Assembly: GCA_964411985.1 (NCBI GenBank)
Contig: CAYPNF010000008.1
Location: 159,179-223,178 of the forward strand
Length of the DNA: 64,000 bases
Direction: 5' to 3'
Origin: CAYPNF01 sp964411985
GTDB lineage: Bacteria; Verrucomicrobiota; Verrucomicrobiia; Limisphaerales; J093
Below the pieces are notes generated by a model. It was given only the letters and a program-made list of their open reading frames with translations, had not been told where the DNA came from and searched no databases. Below are positions 33,405-42,965 of this stretch, piece after piece. A program made the translations under genes and the position numbers. The first letter of the stretch is position 1, and each line of letters begins with the position of its first letter.

Positions 33405-36400
33405 ATGATGCAAAACAGTACTTACATTGCCCGCATTAACACCTTGCGAAGCATAGGGTCTTTGACGAGTCGTTTGTGGAGGGTGGCATTTGCCATCTGG
33501 ATGTTCTGTGCCGTACTTGGTGCCCAAACCGTCGATTTTGAGGGCACTGGCTGGATCTGGTCTGCTCCGCCCCCGGGCAAGACGGCACTCGACCAGCCGG
33601 CTGGCGTCACCTGGTTTCGCGCCTCGTTGGCAGTGACCGAGAAGGCACGGATCCGTTCTGCGGAACTCCTGATCGCCGCGGACAACTTGTACAGCGTCTA
33701 TCTGAATGGCCAGTTTGCCGGGGAGAGCGAAGCCGATCCCGGTGCCTGGAGCCGTGCCAAGCGGTTCGATGTCGCACGCCTGCTCTCGGCGGGACACAAC
33801 GTGATCGCGGTGGAAGCGGTGAATACGGCTCCCGGACCGGCCGGGTTGATCGCCAGGGTGGTGGTGGAGTTGGTGGACGGACAGAAAGCGGAGCTGGGAA
33901 CGGACGGTTCCTGGAAATGCGTCACCCAGGAGCAGCCGAATTGGAAGCAACCGGACCTGAACGACCAAGGGTGGGCCAAGGCCGTGAGCTTGGGCACGTT
34001 TGGTGTGGCGCCTTGGGGCAAGTTCGCACTCCGTTCCGATCGGGAACCTGCTGGCTCGCGTGACCAGGGCGACATGATCACCCCGCCCGACGATTTTGCC
34101 TGGCCGGAGGCGGTGGCCTTCGTAGGGGACGACTGCAGCCTGTATCGGCCGCTCGTGGGGACCGGGGATCGCTACGACAGTCTTTCCGTGACGATCTTCA
34201 ACGCGCGGGATTCCAGATCGTTTCCGGAGCACGACCTTCCTGCGCCGATGAAGGTGGGCCACAAGCTCTACGTCCTCAGGCCGGCCAAGCCTGATACCCG
34301 TCCCCTTCCGCTCCTGGACGCGGGGAAGGGAGCCTTGGGTTCGCCTTCCGTTTCGTTTGACGGGGAACGGATCTATGTATCCATGGTTCCCGAAGGTGAG
34401 TCTTTTTTCCACATTTACTCCGTCCCGGCCAAGGGTGGCCCACCGCAGCGGTTGACCGAGGGTCCGTTCCATGACATCGATCCCTGCGAGCTGCCCGATG
34501 GCCGGATCGTTTTCACTTCGACCCGTATCGGGACGTTCGAGGAGTATCATAATCCTCCCTCGCGGTCGCTCTTCACCATGAGCGTGGAGGGGAAGAACAT
34601 CACGCCGCTTACCCATACGTTGGTGTTTGATAACGAGCCAGAGGTTCTGGCCGACGGCAGAATCCTCTTCATCCGGTCCGACAACTTCTTTGACCGCGGA
34701 AAAGTGGAGACCCTGCTGCATGCGGTTTACCCGGACGGCACGACTGGTTACACCGAGTTTGGCCTGGACTTAGGTCCTGAATACGGTGGTCGGCTCAGAG
34801 CCTTCTATTGCGGGAGTCCTGCCCCGTTACCCGATGGTCGAGTGGCCTTTGTCACGGGTTCCGGCATTGCCGTAGGGCGTCTGGGATCTCAGGCCTCCGA
34901 GCTATACCATCTGCCCCTGGCCGCTGGGGATGTCGCAGCTTTGCCGGATGGGCGATTACTCTGTACCCTGGCCAAGAGGGGGAGTCACACCGATCGGGTG
35001 AGAGCCACCCAATCCAGGGCACACGAAGTCAGCTACGCCAAGATCGCCATTGCCCAACCCAACCAAACTGATGGTCGTGTGGTGGTGGTCTACGAATCCA
35101 CCAATGCGCCGCTGCATTCACCGGTCTTCCTGGGAGCACGGCCTCGTCCGCCGCAGTTGGCCAGCAAGTTGGATTCGCGCAAACTGGCTGAAACCCATCC
35201 CACGGGGATTCTCGTCTGCCAAAACGCTCGTCTGACCAAGAACACCACCGCCGGATGGCCCCACGTGAAGGCCATTCGCGTGCTGGCCGGGAAGGGACTT
35301 ACGTTGCGCTCCTCGCATTCCTATATCGTTCACGCCGGCAGCGACGTCTCGGATCTGGGCACGGTCCCGATGGCTCCCGACGGCTCCTTCGCGGTGGAGG
35401 TTCCCGCCGATACACCCATCGCTTTCCAGGCGGTGGATGCGGAAGGTCGCTCGGAGTTGAACGAAATGTCGTGGATCTATGTTAGGCCCGGAGAAACTCG
35501 CGCCTGTATCGGCTGTCATCAACCACGCCAGGTGACCCCTTCCTATGCCTCGATGGGTCTGCAGGCAACCCGGGTCCGACCCGTGCGGTTGACGGGGGCA
35601 GGGGAACCCTTGCGCTTCCGTGGGAACAACGCGGCCGTAACGGGACTGATGGAGCTCCAATTCGATCGCTATCGGGAAGTGGCCAGCATCAACCGACACG
35701 GCAGCACCGGGGAGCCTCTCGCAACGGGGGCGCAAGAGGTGGATCGCTTGATCTCAGTGCTTCAGGGCAACCAGACCGATCTGAAGATCAGTGCCGCATA
35801 CCGCTTGGGGGTCTTTCGGGATCGGACGGCTGCGTCCGCGCTGGCGAAGAGCCTTGGGGATGAGTCGCGGGAGGTTCGCTTAGCCGCGGCTGTGTCCCTG
35901 GCTTCCTGCGGAGACCGCTCTTCGGTGGCACCATTGCTCCGTGCTTTGCTGGACGAAGATCCAGTGGTCGCACAGGCGGCGGCGGTGGCACTCGAGAACC
36001 TCACGGGCCACGCAAATCCTCTGGACCCCTTCTCACCGCAGGAGACGCGTCAGAGGCAGGCCGCGGATTGGACTGGATGGTTTCGAGAGAACACTTGGGC
36101 TAAGATCGAGCAGGACCTGGTCTCCAGGCTGGGCGGGGGTAATCGGGATGACGTACGGGTCGCCGCGGTGGCCTTGGGACACGTTGGCGCTGACCTCGGG
36201 CGCAGGGCCCTTCGGGAGTGTTTCTTGCGCGAAAAGGAACGGAATCCGTTTCCGGAATGGAGGAAGACCTACCGTGGGGATGAAGCGCGGTTCAACTCGC
36301 TTGCGGACGTCAATCCACGCACCCTGCAGTCGATTGTGAGGTCCTTGGGCTGGTTGCGTGATGCCGATGCAACGGGGGCTTTGTTGGAAACGTTGCGTCA

Positions 36401-37415
36401 ACACCGTGATCCGGAGAAAGCCAATCTTTTCCTTGCCGAAGCGGCCGTGGAGGCGCTGGGCCGCATCGCCACCCCTGAGGCAGTCAATGGATTGGTGCAG
36501 GTTTTTGGGGAGTTGCCGCCCTATCCCGAGTATACGCGCTGGTATGGAGACCACGACGCCCTCATCGCCTGCCACGCTTCGCCTGTTCACTATCTCATCA
36601 TAGAGGCGCTCGATCGTCTCGCAGTGACAGCTCGATCCCTCGCTTCTCCCCTGATCCAATCAGTTCCCACGGACCCGGACCGGGCGCTTTTGCCAGAGAA
36701 CGACGACTACGAGACCTTGGTGGGACGACTGCTCCGGCGGGGTGGCATGGAAGAGGCCGTCGTGGAGACCTGTTTGGCACTCCTGGGAGATACGCAGGCG
36801 AAGAAAGACGCGGAAATCGAGAAGGCGATCGCCACCACACACCAAGCCTGGGGCGGAAAACCCGATCCCGAGAATCGGGCGGCGCAGATTCTGTCGCTGA
36901 CCTGCCGTGACGCGGGATATGAAGCGCGCATTCGCGAAGCCTTGCTCCGCTATTGCACGAAACCAGTTGATATCCCTCGCGTTTTTGACACCGGAATTCC
37001 GGTGGTGACCCAGTTGCCCACACGGCATTGGGTCAGTTTCTTCCTGGCGCGAGCCTTGGGAAACCTGGGGGATGCACGATCGGTGGACGCCTTGGTGCAA
37101 GTGCTGGCGAAGTCGGCTCCGGAAGCCGCCGAGGGCAGGCCGGATCCGCTCGGACCAGGAGTTCTGTTCCTGCACAACGACCTTACGCCCTGCTGGCGTG
37201 CGGAGGTGGCCTGGGCTTTGGGCCGCATCCGGGATGCACGAGCCCGCCCCGTGCTGCTGGAGACAGTCGCCAATCTGCAGAACGCCACGGATACTCGCCA
37301 TGCGGCTGCGGTCGCCCTGAACCTGGTTACCGATGCTGCGGGCTTGGCTGAACTTCGCAAACTCGGCGAGACCTACACCGAGATTTCGGTGCGCCGTGCC
37401 CTGCTGGGACCCTGA
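33405..37415 (+). CDS. Large secreted protein: beta-sandwich, PD40 propeller, CxxCH motif and HEAT repeats
   Basis: The 1336-residue protein has an N-terminal signal segment (hydrophobic stretch about 27-40), a rhamnosidase-N-like beta-sandwich (about 45-215, with LLIAADNLYSVYLNG), a PD40/WD40-like propeller (about 300-540), a single haem-type motif CIGCH (Cys701, Cys704, His705) in a segment that resembles HzsA-related proteins, and from about residue 780 to the end a series of HEAT repeats (SALAKSLGDESREVRLAAAV and similar). The start may instead be the GTG at 33381, which has an AAGGGAA sequence in front. If haem is attached, the protein works in the periplasm and would be a one-haem cytochrome-like scaffold. 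No redox partner lies beside it. Confidence 0.78.
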   Translation: MMQNSTYIARINTLRSIGSLTSRLWRVAFAIWMFCAVLGAQTVDFEGTGWIWSAPPPGKTALDQPAGVTWFRASLAVTEKARIRSAELLIAADNLYSVYLNGQFAGESEADPGAWSRAKRFDVARLLSAGHNVIAVEAVNTAPGPAGLIARVVVELVDGQKAELGTDGSWKCVTQEQPNWKQPDLNDQGWAKAVSLGTFGVAPWGKFALRSDREPAGSRDQGDMITPPDDFAWPEAVAFVGDDCSLYRPLVGTGDRYDSLSVTIFNARDSRSFPEHDLPAPMKVGHKLYVLRPAKPDTRPLPLLDAGKGALGSPSVSFDGERIYVSMVPEGESFFHIYSVPAKGGPPQRLTEGPFHDIDPCELPDGRIVFTSTRIGTFEEYHNPPSRSLFTMSVEGKNITPLTHTLVFDNEPEVLADGRILFIRSDNFFDRGKVETLLHAVYPDGTTGYTEFGLDLGPEYGGRLRAFYCGSPAPLPDGRVAFVTGSGIAVGRLGSQASELYHLPLAAGDVAALPDGRLLCTLAKRGSHTDRVRATQSRAHEVSYAKIAIAQPNQTDGRVVVVYESTNAPLHSPVFLGARPRPPQLASKLDSRKLAETHPTGILVCQNARLTKNTTAGWPHVKAIRVLAGKGLTLRSSHSYIVHAGSDVSDLGTVPMAPDGSFAVEVPADTPIAFQAVDAEGRSELNEMSWIYVRPGETRACIGCHQPRQVTPSYASMGLQATRVRPVRLTGAGEPLRFRGNNAAVTGLMELQFDRYREVASINRHGSTGEPLATGAQEVDRLISVLQGNQTDLKISAAYRLGVFRDRTAASALAKSLGDESREVRLAAAVSLASCGDRSSVAPLLRALLDEDPVVAQAAAVALENLTGHANPLDPFSPQETRQRQAADWTGWFRENTWAKIEQDLVSRLGGGNRDDVRVAAVALGHVGADLGRRALRECFLREKERNPFPEWRKTYRGDEARFNSLADVNPRTLQSIVRSLGWLRDADATGALLETLRQHRDPEKANLFLAEAAVEALGRIATPEAVNGLVQVFGELPPYPEYTRWYGDHDALIACHASPVHYLIIEALDRLAVTARSLASPLIQSVPTDPDRALLPENDDYETLVGRLLRRGGMEEAVVETCLALLGDTQAKKDAEIEKAIATTHQAWGGKPDPENRAAQILSLTCRDAGYEARIREALLRYCTKPVDIPRVFDTGIPVVTQLPTRHWVSFFLARALGNLGDARSVDALVQVLAKSAPEAAEGRPDPLGPGVLFLHNDLTPCWRAEVAWALGRIRDARARPVLLETVANLQNATDTRHAAAVALNLVTDAAGLAELRKLGETYTEISVRRALLGP

Positions 37416-37465
37416 TGTTGTTGTACTGACTTAATGCGCGTTACCATCCTCAAACCTATCTTACT

Positions 37466-38473
37466 ATGAATTATCGACCTCTAGGCAAATCCGGGCTTTC
37501 TGCTTCGGTAGTCGGACTTGGAACATGGGTTATGGGCGGGGGCCAGTTCTGGGGCTGCCAGCCTGACGACCGCGAATCCATCCACACGATCCAGGCCTCG
37601 CTCGACCTGGGGATCAACCTGGTGGACACCGCACCCGGTTACGGTTTTGGGCGATGCGAAGAAGTGGTGGGGAAAGCCATTCGTGGTCGACGCAGTTCGG
37701 TCCTCGTGGCTACCAAGTGCGGCCTGATCTGGGACGACCCGCGCGGTTCGTTTTTTGCGGAGTTCGACGGTAAACGCCTGCACCGAAGCCTCCGCCCAGA
37801 CACGATCCAGATGGAAGTGGAGAAGAGCCTCCGCCACTTGGGCACGGATTACATCGACCTCTACCAGACCCACTGGCCTTCGACTCTGCCGGACAAGACC
37901 CCTATTGAGGACACGGTGGCCTGTCTCATGCGGTTGCAGCAGGAGGGGAAGATTCGCGCGTTTGGAGTGAGCAACGTTTCACTCGAAGAGTTGGAGGAGA
38001 ATGTCAAGAGCGGGCCCATTGCGAGCGATCAATTCCGCTACTCCATGCTGCATCGCGATGCGGAGCAGGAGATTCTTCCGGCTTGCGCGAAGCATGACCT
38101 GGCTACGCTCACCTACATGTCCCTCGAACAGGGCTTGCTCACCGGCAAGGTGGGTATGGATCGCGTCTTCCAACCTTCTGAGATTCGCGGTAACCCCGAT
38201 TGGAATGAGTGGTTCGTTCCGGAGAACCGGCAACGCGTACTCAACATGCTCACCGGGTGGGGGGACCTGACTCGTAAATACGAATGCAGCCTGGCGCAGT
38301 TGGTGATTGCCTGGACGGCCGCCCAGGCGGGGGTGACACATGTGCTGGTGGGTGCACGGAAACTGTCTCAAGTCACAGAGAATGCCAAGGCGGGAAGCCT
38401 CTCGCTCGAATCCTCCGACCTCCAGCGCATCCGGCAGAACGTGTTGGATCTCGGGCAACCGGCGAAGCCATGA
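37466..38473 (+). CDS. Aldo/keto reductase
   Basis: The 335-residue TIM-barrel oxidoreductase begins at MNYRPLGKSGLSASVVGLGTW, the standard start of this family. The catalytic tetrad is visible: Asp in NLVDTAPGYG, Tyr six residues later, Lys in LVATKCG and His in LYQTHWP. The Gly-Ala-Arg segment HVLVGARKLSQVTENAKA near the end binds the NADP(H) phosphate. It resembles the YajO/Tas/sugar-aldose-dehydrogenase type, cytoplasmic, with no signal peptide. It lies alone between the HEAT protein and serS. Substrate unknown, perhaps a sugar or aldehyde. Confidence 0.92.
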   Translation: MNYRPLGKSGLSASVVGLGTWVMGGGQFWGCQPDDRESIHTIQASLDLGINLVDTAPGYGFGRCEEVVGKAIRGRRSSVLVATKCGLIWDDPRGSFFAEFDGKRLHRSLRPDTIQMEVEKSLRHLGTDYIDLYQTHWPSTLPDKTPIEDTVACLMRLQQEGKIRAFGVSNVSLEELEENVKSGPIASDQFRYSMLHRDAEQEILPACAKHDLATLTYMSLEQGLLTGKVGMDRVFQPSEIRGNPDWNEWFVPENRQRVLNMLTGWGDLTRKYECSLAQLVIAWTAAQAGVTHVLVGARKLSQVTENAKAGSLSLESSDLQRIRQNVLDLGQPAKP

Positions 38474-38658
38474 CCGGGGGCAGCGGTCCAAAGTTAGTCT
38501 GTTAGGGCTTCTTTTTGAGAGAAGGCCGGGGTGGTTGGCGCGGCGATCAACTGCCCAACCCCCAGTTTTTCGTTTGCGTAATCGGTTTCCCATCTAGATG
38601 CCTTCTCCCAATGCGGTTCTGCCTTGCCCTGTGAGACTTGGATGCGCATAGTGCTCCG

Positions 38659-39963
38659 ATGCTTGACATTCGCATGATTCGGGAGAACCCGGACCTGGTC
38701 CGGCAGCGATTAGCATCGCGCGGGGCAGGGGACGAGAAGCAGATCGATGAGTTGCTGTCGCTGGACGAGCAGCGGCGGAAGGTGTTGGCGGAGGTGGAAC
38801 AGTTAAAAGCCACCCGCAACCGGGTTTCCAAGGAGATTGGTGGGCTGATGGCCCAGAAGAAGGCCGCCGAGGCGGAAGCCAAGAAAGCTGAGACTCGCGA
38901 CATCGGCGACCGTATTACGCTGTTAGATAAGGAAATTGCGAAAGTGGAGGAATCCCGTCAGCAGATCCTGCTCCGCATTCCGAATCTGCCGCACATTTCG
39001 GTGGCAGTCGGCAAGGACGCGGCGGACAACCCGGAGATCCGTACGTGGGGTTCCCAAGCCGCCTTTGCTTTTCAGCCCAAGAACCACATTGAATTGTGCG
39101 AGAAGCTGAAGTTGGTGGATTTTGCCCGGGGCGCAAAGCTGACGGGGAGCGGTTTCCTGCTGTACACCGGATGGGGGGCTCGTTTGGAGCGAGCTCTGAT
39201 CCAGTATCTCCTCGACCTTCACACTTCGGAGCACGGTTTTCGCGAGGTCTCTCCCCCTTACATTATCGGGCGCGAGTGCATGGTAGGGGTGGGCCAGTTT
39301 CCCAAGTTTGAGGATCAGGCCTATGCGGTGCAGGAGGGTTTGGATACTGGTTCCATGGGGAAACTGTATTTGTTGCCCACTGCCGAGGCGCCTGTAGCCA
39401 ACATCCACCGCGAGGAAATCCTCAAGGAGAGTGAACTGCCGATCCGGTACGTGGCTTACAGCCCGTGTTTTCGTGCCGAGGCGGGTGCAGCTGGGGTCGG
39501 GAGCCGGGGGATGATTCGCGTGCACCAGTTCGATAAGGTGGAATTGATCAAGATCGTCAAACCCGAACAAGGCTATGAGGAACTGGAAATGCTCGTGGCC
39601 AACGCCGAGAAAGTGCTGCAAACTCTCGGATTACACTATCGGGTGATTCTGCTTTGCACCGGCGATATGGGTTTTGCCAGCGCCAAGACGTACGATATCG
39701 AAGTCTGGGCGCCCGGTCAGGGTCAATACCTAGAGGTGTCGAGCTGTTCGAATTGCGAGGATTACCAGGCACGCCGTATGAGTCTGCGTTACAAGAATGA
39801 GGCAGGCGACAACTGCTTCCCGCACATTTTGAACGGCAGCGGCACAGCTCTGGCCCGCCTTTTCGTGGCGCTGGTGGAAACCTGGCAGCAACCCGATGGC
39901 AGTATCCTCATTCCCGTGCCTCTGCAACCTTACATGAGAACCGATCGCATCCCTGCTGAATGA
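38659..39963 (+). CDS. serS: Seryl-tRNA synthetase
   Basis: The 434-residue class II synthetase charges tRNA-Ser with serine. The start MLDIRMIRENPD is the family norm, so ATG 38659 is preferred over the GTG-like extension upstream. The long coiled-coil arm spans about residues 30-105. Motif 2 is FRAEAGAAGVGSRGMIRVHQF and motif 3 is NGSGTALARLF. The stop overlaps the ATG of glgA by 4 bases, which is an unusual partner for a tRNA synthetase gene. Confidence 0.97.
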   Translation: MLDIRMIRENPDLVRQRLASRGAGDEKQIDELLSLDEQRRKVLAEVEQLKATRNRVSKEIGGLMAQKKAAEAEAKKAETRDIGDRITLLDKEIAKVEESRQQILLRIPNLPHISVAVGKDAADNPEIRTWGSQAAFAFQPKNHIELCEKLKLVDFARGAKLTGSGFLLYTGWGARLERALIQYLLDLHTSEHGFREVSPPYIIGRECMVGVGQFPKFEDQAYAVQEGLDTGSMGKLYLLPTAEAPVANIHREEILKESELPIRYVAYSPCFRAEAGAAGVGSRGMIRVHQFDKVELIKIVKPEQGYEELEMLVANAEKVLQTLGLHYRVILLCTGDMGFASAKTYDIEVWAPGQGQYLEVSSCSNCEDYQARRMSLRYKNEAGDNCFPHILNGSGTALARLFVALVETWQQPDGSILIPVPLQPYMRTDRIPAE

Positions 39964-41411
39964 GAATTCTCCTGGCCACCGCGGAAGTCCATCCATTCTC
40001 CAAGAGTGGCGGCTTGGCTGACATGGTGGCGGCCTTGGCCAAGAGCCTGGCGCGTGCGGGACACACGGTGGGCTTGGTGACTCCGCTTTACCGCGGGTTG
40101 CACGAGCGCTTCCAGGATATTCGGAGCCTGGACTGGAACCTTTCCATCCCACTTGGAGGGAGCGTGGTCGAAGGTAAAGTCTGGGGCTTGGACCTGCGGC
40201 GGAACCTGACCTACTATTTCATCGAGCAACCCGGCTTTTTCAACCGGGCCGATCTTTACCAGGAAAATGGGGTGGAGTATCCGGACAACGCCGAGCGGTT
40301 TGTGTTCTTTGACAAGGCCGTCGTTCAGGTGGCTCGGAAGCTTCCTTGGAAGCCCGAAGTGGTTCATGTGCATGATTGGCACGCCGCGCTGGTTCCCCTG
40401 CTCATCAAGCATGAGCTTTGGCGCCACGGATGGTACGATGCCCCAAAGACCTGCCTCACGATTCACAATCTCGCTTACCAGGGCCATTACGGCGCCCCAA
40501 GTTACGGCCTCACGAACCTCCCCTGGGACTATTTCCATCCCGATGGTGCGGAGTTTCACGGCGGCTTCTGCTTCCTCAAGTCGGGGATCGCCTACTCGGA
40601 CGCCATCACTACGGTGAGCCCCTCCTACGCCAAGGAGATCACCACGACGGAGTTTGGTTGCGGTTTGGAAGGAATCCTCCAGGTCCGGCACAACGTCTTG
40701 CAGGGAATCCTCAACGGTGTCGACTACGACGAGTGGCGAACCACGGGCAATCGTTTCCTGCCCGAGCCGTACTCAGCGAAAGATCCCGGAGGTAAAGTGG
40801 CCAGCAAGCTCGCCCTCCAGGAGGAGTTCCAGTTGGTGCAGGACGCCAAGGTCCCCCTCTTTGGCAGTGTCACGCGCTTGGCTCACCAAAAGGGCATCGA
40901 TCTCAGTCTGCCGGCTCTCGGGGAGCTGCTAAAAGGCGACGCACAGTTTGTCTTGTTGGGGAGCGGCAGCCCAGAATACCAGGCTGCCTTCATGGCACTG
41001 GCCAAGGAATACCCTGGGAAAGTGGGGGTGAAGATCGGCTACGACCATGCCCTATCTCACCGGATCGAGGCCGGTTGCGATTTCTTCCTGATGCCTTCCC
41101 GCTTTGAGCCTTGCGGGCTCAACCAGATGTACAGCCTGCGCTACGGCACGATCCCCATCGTTCGCGCTACCGGCGGGCTGATCGATTCTGTCATTGATCT
41201 CCGCGAAGATCCGCATCAGGCCAATGGAATCAAGTTCCATGAGTATTCCGTGCCGGCTCTGACCAAAGCCCTGCAGAAAGCCCTTGTCCTCTACCAGGAG
41301 CCCCAGTTGATGGCCCATCTGCGCTACAATGGCATGACTGCCGATTTTTCCTGGGAGGAGACCGCCCACAATTACCTGGGTGTGTTTCGCAAGTTGCTGG
41401 GACGGAGCTGA
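39960..41411 (+). CDS. glgA: Glycogen synthase (GT5, ADP-glucose type)
   Basis: The 483-residue GT-B enzyme elongates glycogen from ADP-glucose. The N-terminal ADP-glucose motif is KSGGLAD (residues 15-21), where most family members have KTGGLGD, so two positions differ. The C-terminal nucleotide-binding E-x7-E region is FEPCGLNQMYSLRYGTIP followed by VRATGGL. Length fits bacterial GlgA. The ATG overlaps the serS stop (ATGA). No glgC, glgB or glgP gene is in the window. Confidence 0.94.
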   Translation: MRILLATAEVHPFSKSGGLADMVAALAKSLARAGHTVGLVTPLYRGLHERFQDIRSLDWNLSIPLGGSVVEGKVWGLDLRRNLTYYFIEQPGFFNRADLYQENGVEYPDNAERFVFFDKAVVQVARKLPWKPEVVHVHDWHAALVPLLIKHELWRHGWYDAPKTCLTIHNLAYQGHYGAPSYGLTNLPWDYFHPDGAEFHGGFCFLKSGIAYSDAITTVSPSYAKEITTTEFGCGLEGILQVRHNVLQGILNGVDYDEWRTTGNRFLPEPYSAKDPGGKVASKLALQEEFQLVQDAKVPLFGSVTRLAHQKGIDLSLPALGELLKGDAQFVLLGSGSPEYQAAFMALAKEYPGKVGVKIGYDHALSHRIEAGCDFFLMPSRFEPCGLNQMYSLRYGTIPIVRATGGLIDSVIDLREDPHQANGIKFHEYSVPALTKALQKALVLYQEPQLMAHLRYNGMTADFSWEETAHNYLGVFRKLLGRS

Positions 41412-41419
41412 CAATGTCA
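41409..41419. promoter_or_regulatory. Palindrome upstream of the alkaline phosphatase gene
   Basis: TGACA-A-TGTCA is a perfect 11-base inverted repeat just past the glgA stop, followed at 41425-41430 by a perfect TTGACA. The -10 match downstream (TTGTTT, 18-base spacer) is poor. It resembles neither a Pho box (direct repeats of TGTCA at 11-base spacing) nor another site I can name. Confidence 0.3.
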
Positions 41420-41467
41420 CGGAGTTGACACTTGTCTTCGATAGAGCCTTGTTTATGTTTTTCTCCT

Positions 41468-42946
41468 ATGTCGAATAGCCGACGCGGTTTTCTTAAGATT
41501 AGTGGATTGGCGGCGCTGGGCTCGGGTGCCTTCTTGCGCATGGGCTCAGCTCAGGCCGCCGAGTCGCTGGGGGGACGCCCCCGTCACATCATTCATATGG
41601 TGAGCGACGGCACCAGCATGGGCACGCTGACCTTGGGGGATTACTTTTCCCACCTGACCCGCAAACGCGGCCTTCGCTGGCTTGAACTTTCGCAACAGCC
41701 AGGTGCCTGCACCGCCTTGGTCAATATGCGGTCCCTTGATTCCATCGTGACCGACTCCGCCGCGGCCTCCTCGAGTTGGGGATCGGGCTCCCGCGTGCGT
41801 AATGGGGCTATCAACCAGCTGCCCGATGGCCGGGATCTTCTTCCCCTTTGTTCCGTCTTCGCCGAAGAAGGGTGGAGACGGGGGTTGGTCACTACCACCG
41901 AAATCACCCATGCCACGCCGGCCGGTTTCGCGGCCAATGTCGGCACTCGGGATACCGCGGATGCAATCGCGGACCAGTACGTGCGGCGCAAGATTGATGT
42001 TCTGCTCGGAGGTGGGAGCAAGTACTTCAGCATCGCTTCCCGCAAGGACAAGAAAGACCTCTTCGCTACGGCGCGGTCGGCGGGCTACTTCGTCATGGAG
42101 AAAGCGCAGCAGTTGGAACAAGCGCCCCTGGATGTTCCATGGCTTGGCACTTTCGCTTCTGGGCATCTTCCCTTCACCCTTGATTGGATGGCGGACAAGG
42201 ATACCAAAAAGAAAGTGCCGCACCTCGCCGAGATGACTCGAGCGGCCTTGAAAAAGCTGGGAAGCTCGGACCATTTCATCCTTCAGGTGGAAGGCGGGCG
42301 AGTGGACCATGGCGCGCACAACAATGATATTGCCACCACGATGCATGACTTGGTGGCGTTCGACGAAGCCCTTGACGTCTGCCTGGAATTTGTCGAGAAG
42401 ACACCTGAGACTCTGCTGGTGGTGACCACGGACCACGGCACCGGGAATCCCGGTCTTAACGGGACCGGCAGCAACTACAAGGACTCCAAGGGAGCCTTTG
42501 CCCGCACCCTCAAGGCCCGCCGCAGCACCGGCGAGATTCTGACCCGGATTGAAAAGGACTTCACGGTCGCCAACATCCAGAAAGTGACGGAGAGCCACAC
42601 CGGCTACAAGGTGCCCGAAGCGAAAGCGACGATCCTTTCCCAGTTCCTGGGTAAGAAGGGCACTCCGCTTTACGACGGCCTGAATTCGGCCTCCTCCCAA
42701 CTCGGTCAGCTTTTGGCCAACTACTACGGGGTCAGCTGGACCAGCAGTGCGCACACGGCGGATTTCGTGCCCCTCGTCGCGCGTGGCCCTGGCTCGAGCC
42801 GCTTCCGCGGGTTCATCCAGAATACCGACGTGTTTCGCGGCTATCTGGATCTGGCCAGTATTGACTTTCGAAACCCCCAAGCGCCGCTCCTGGCTATGGA
42901 CCAGGCGACGCCAGAGACCCTTTCCTGGGTTGAGCAGCACGCTTGA
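41468..42946 (+). CDS. TAT-exported alkaline phosphatase
   Basis: The 492-residue protein has a twin-arginine signal (SRRGFLKISGLAALGSGAF) and belongs to the PhoA-type ALP superfamily. Metal-ligand and nucleophile segments are in place: Asp47 in VSDGTS, the nucleophile Ser97 in VTDSAAA, DHGAHNND with its Asp and His ligands, TTDHGTGN, and the last His in SSAHTADF. It hydrolyses phosphomonoesters in the periplasm to scavenge phosphate. The ATG at 41468 is chosen because it starts the TAT signal. The TPR membrane gene follows 19 bases later. Regulation by phosphate is likely but no Pho box is seen. Confidence 0.93.
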   Translation: MSNSRRGFLKISGLAALGSGAFLRMGSAQAAESLGGRPRHIIHMVSDGTSMGTLTLGDYFSHLTRKRGLRWLELSQQPGACTALVNMRSLDSIVTDSAAASSSWGSGSRVRNGAINQLPDGRDLLPLCSVFAEEGWRRGLVTTTEITHATPAGFAANVGTRDTADAIADQYVRRKIDVLLGGGSKYFSIASRKDKKDLFATARSAGYFVMEKAQQLEQAPLDVPWLGTFASGHLPFTLDWMADKDTKKKVPHLAEMTRAALKKLGSSDHFILQVEGGRVDHGAHNNDIATTMHDLVAFDEALDVCLEFVEKTPETLLVVTTDHGTGNPGLNGTGSNYKDSKGAFARTLKARRSTGEILTRIEKDFTVANIQKVTESHTGYKVPEAKATILSQFLGKKGTPLYDGLNSASSQLGQLLANYYGVSWTSSAHTADFVPLVARGPGSSRFRGFIQNTDVFRGYLDLASIDFRNPQAPLLAMDQATPETLSWVEQHA

Positions 42947-42965
42947 TCGAGTGACCGAGGTTGTT

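Noticed and set aside
33357..34721. A 454-codon minus-strand frame over the start of the HEAT/CxxCH gene
   Set aside because: No fold or motif is visible and it covers the signal peptide and first domain of a well-supported gene.
41409..41436. A Pho box before the alkaline phosphatase gene
   Set aside because: TGACA/TGTCA half-sites are present but in inverted, not 11-base direct, arrangement.
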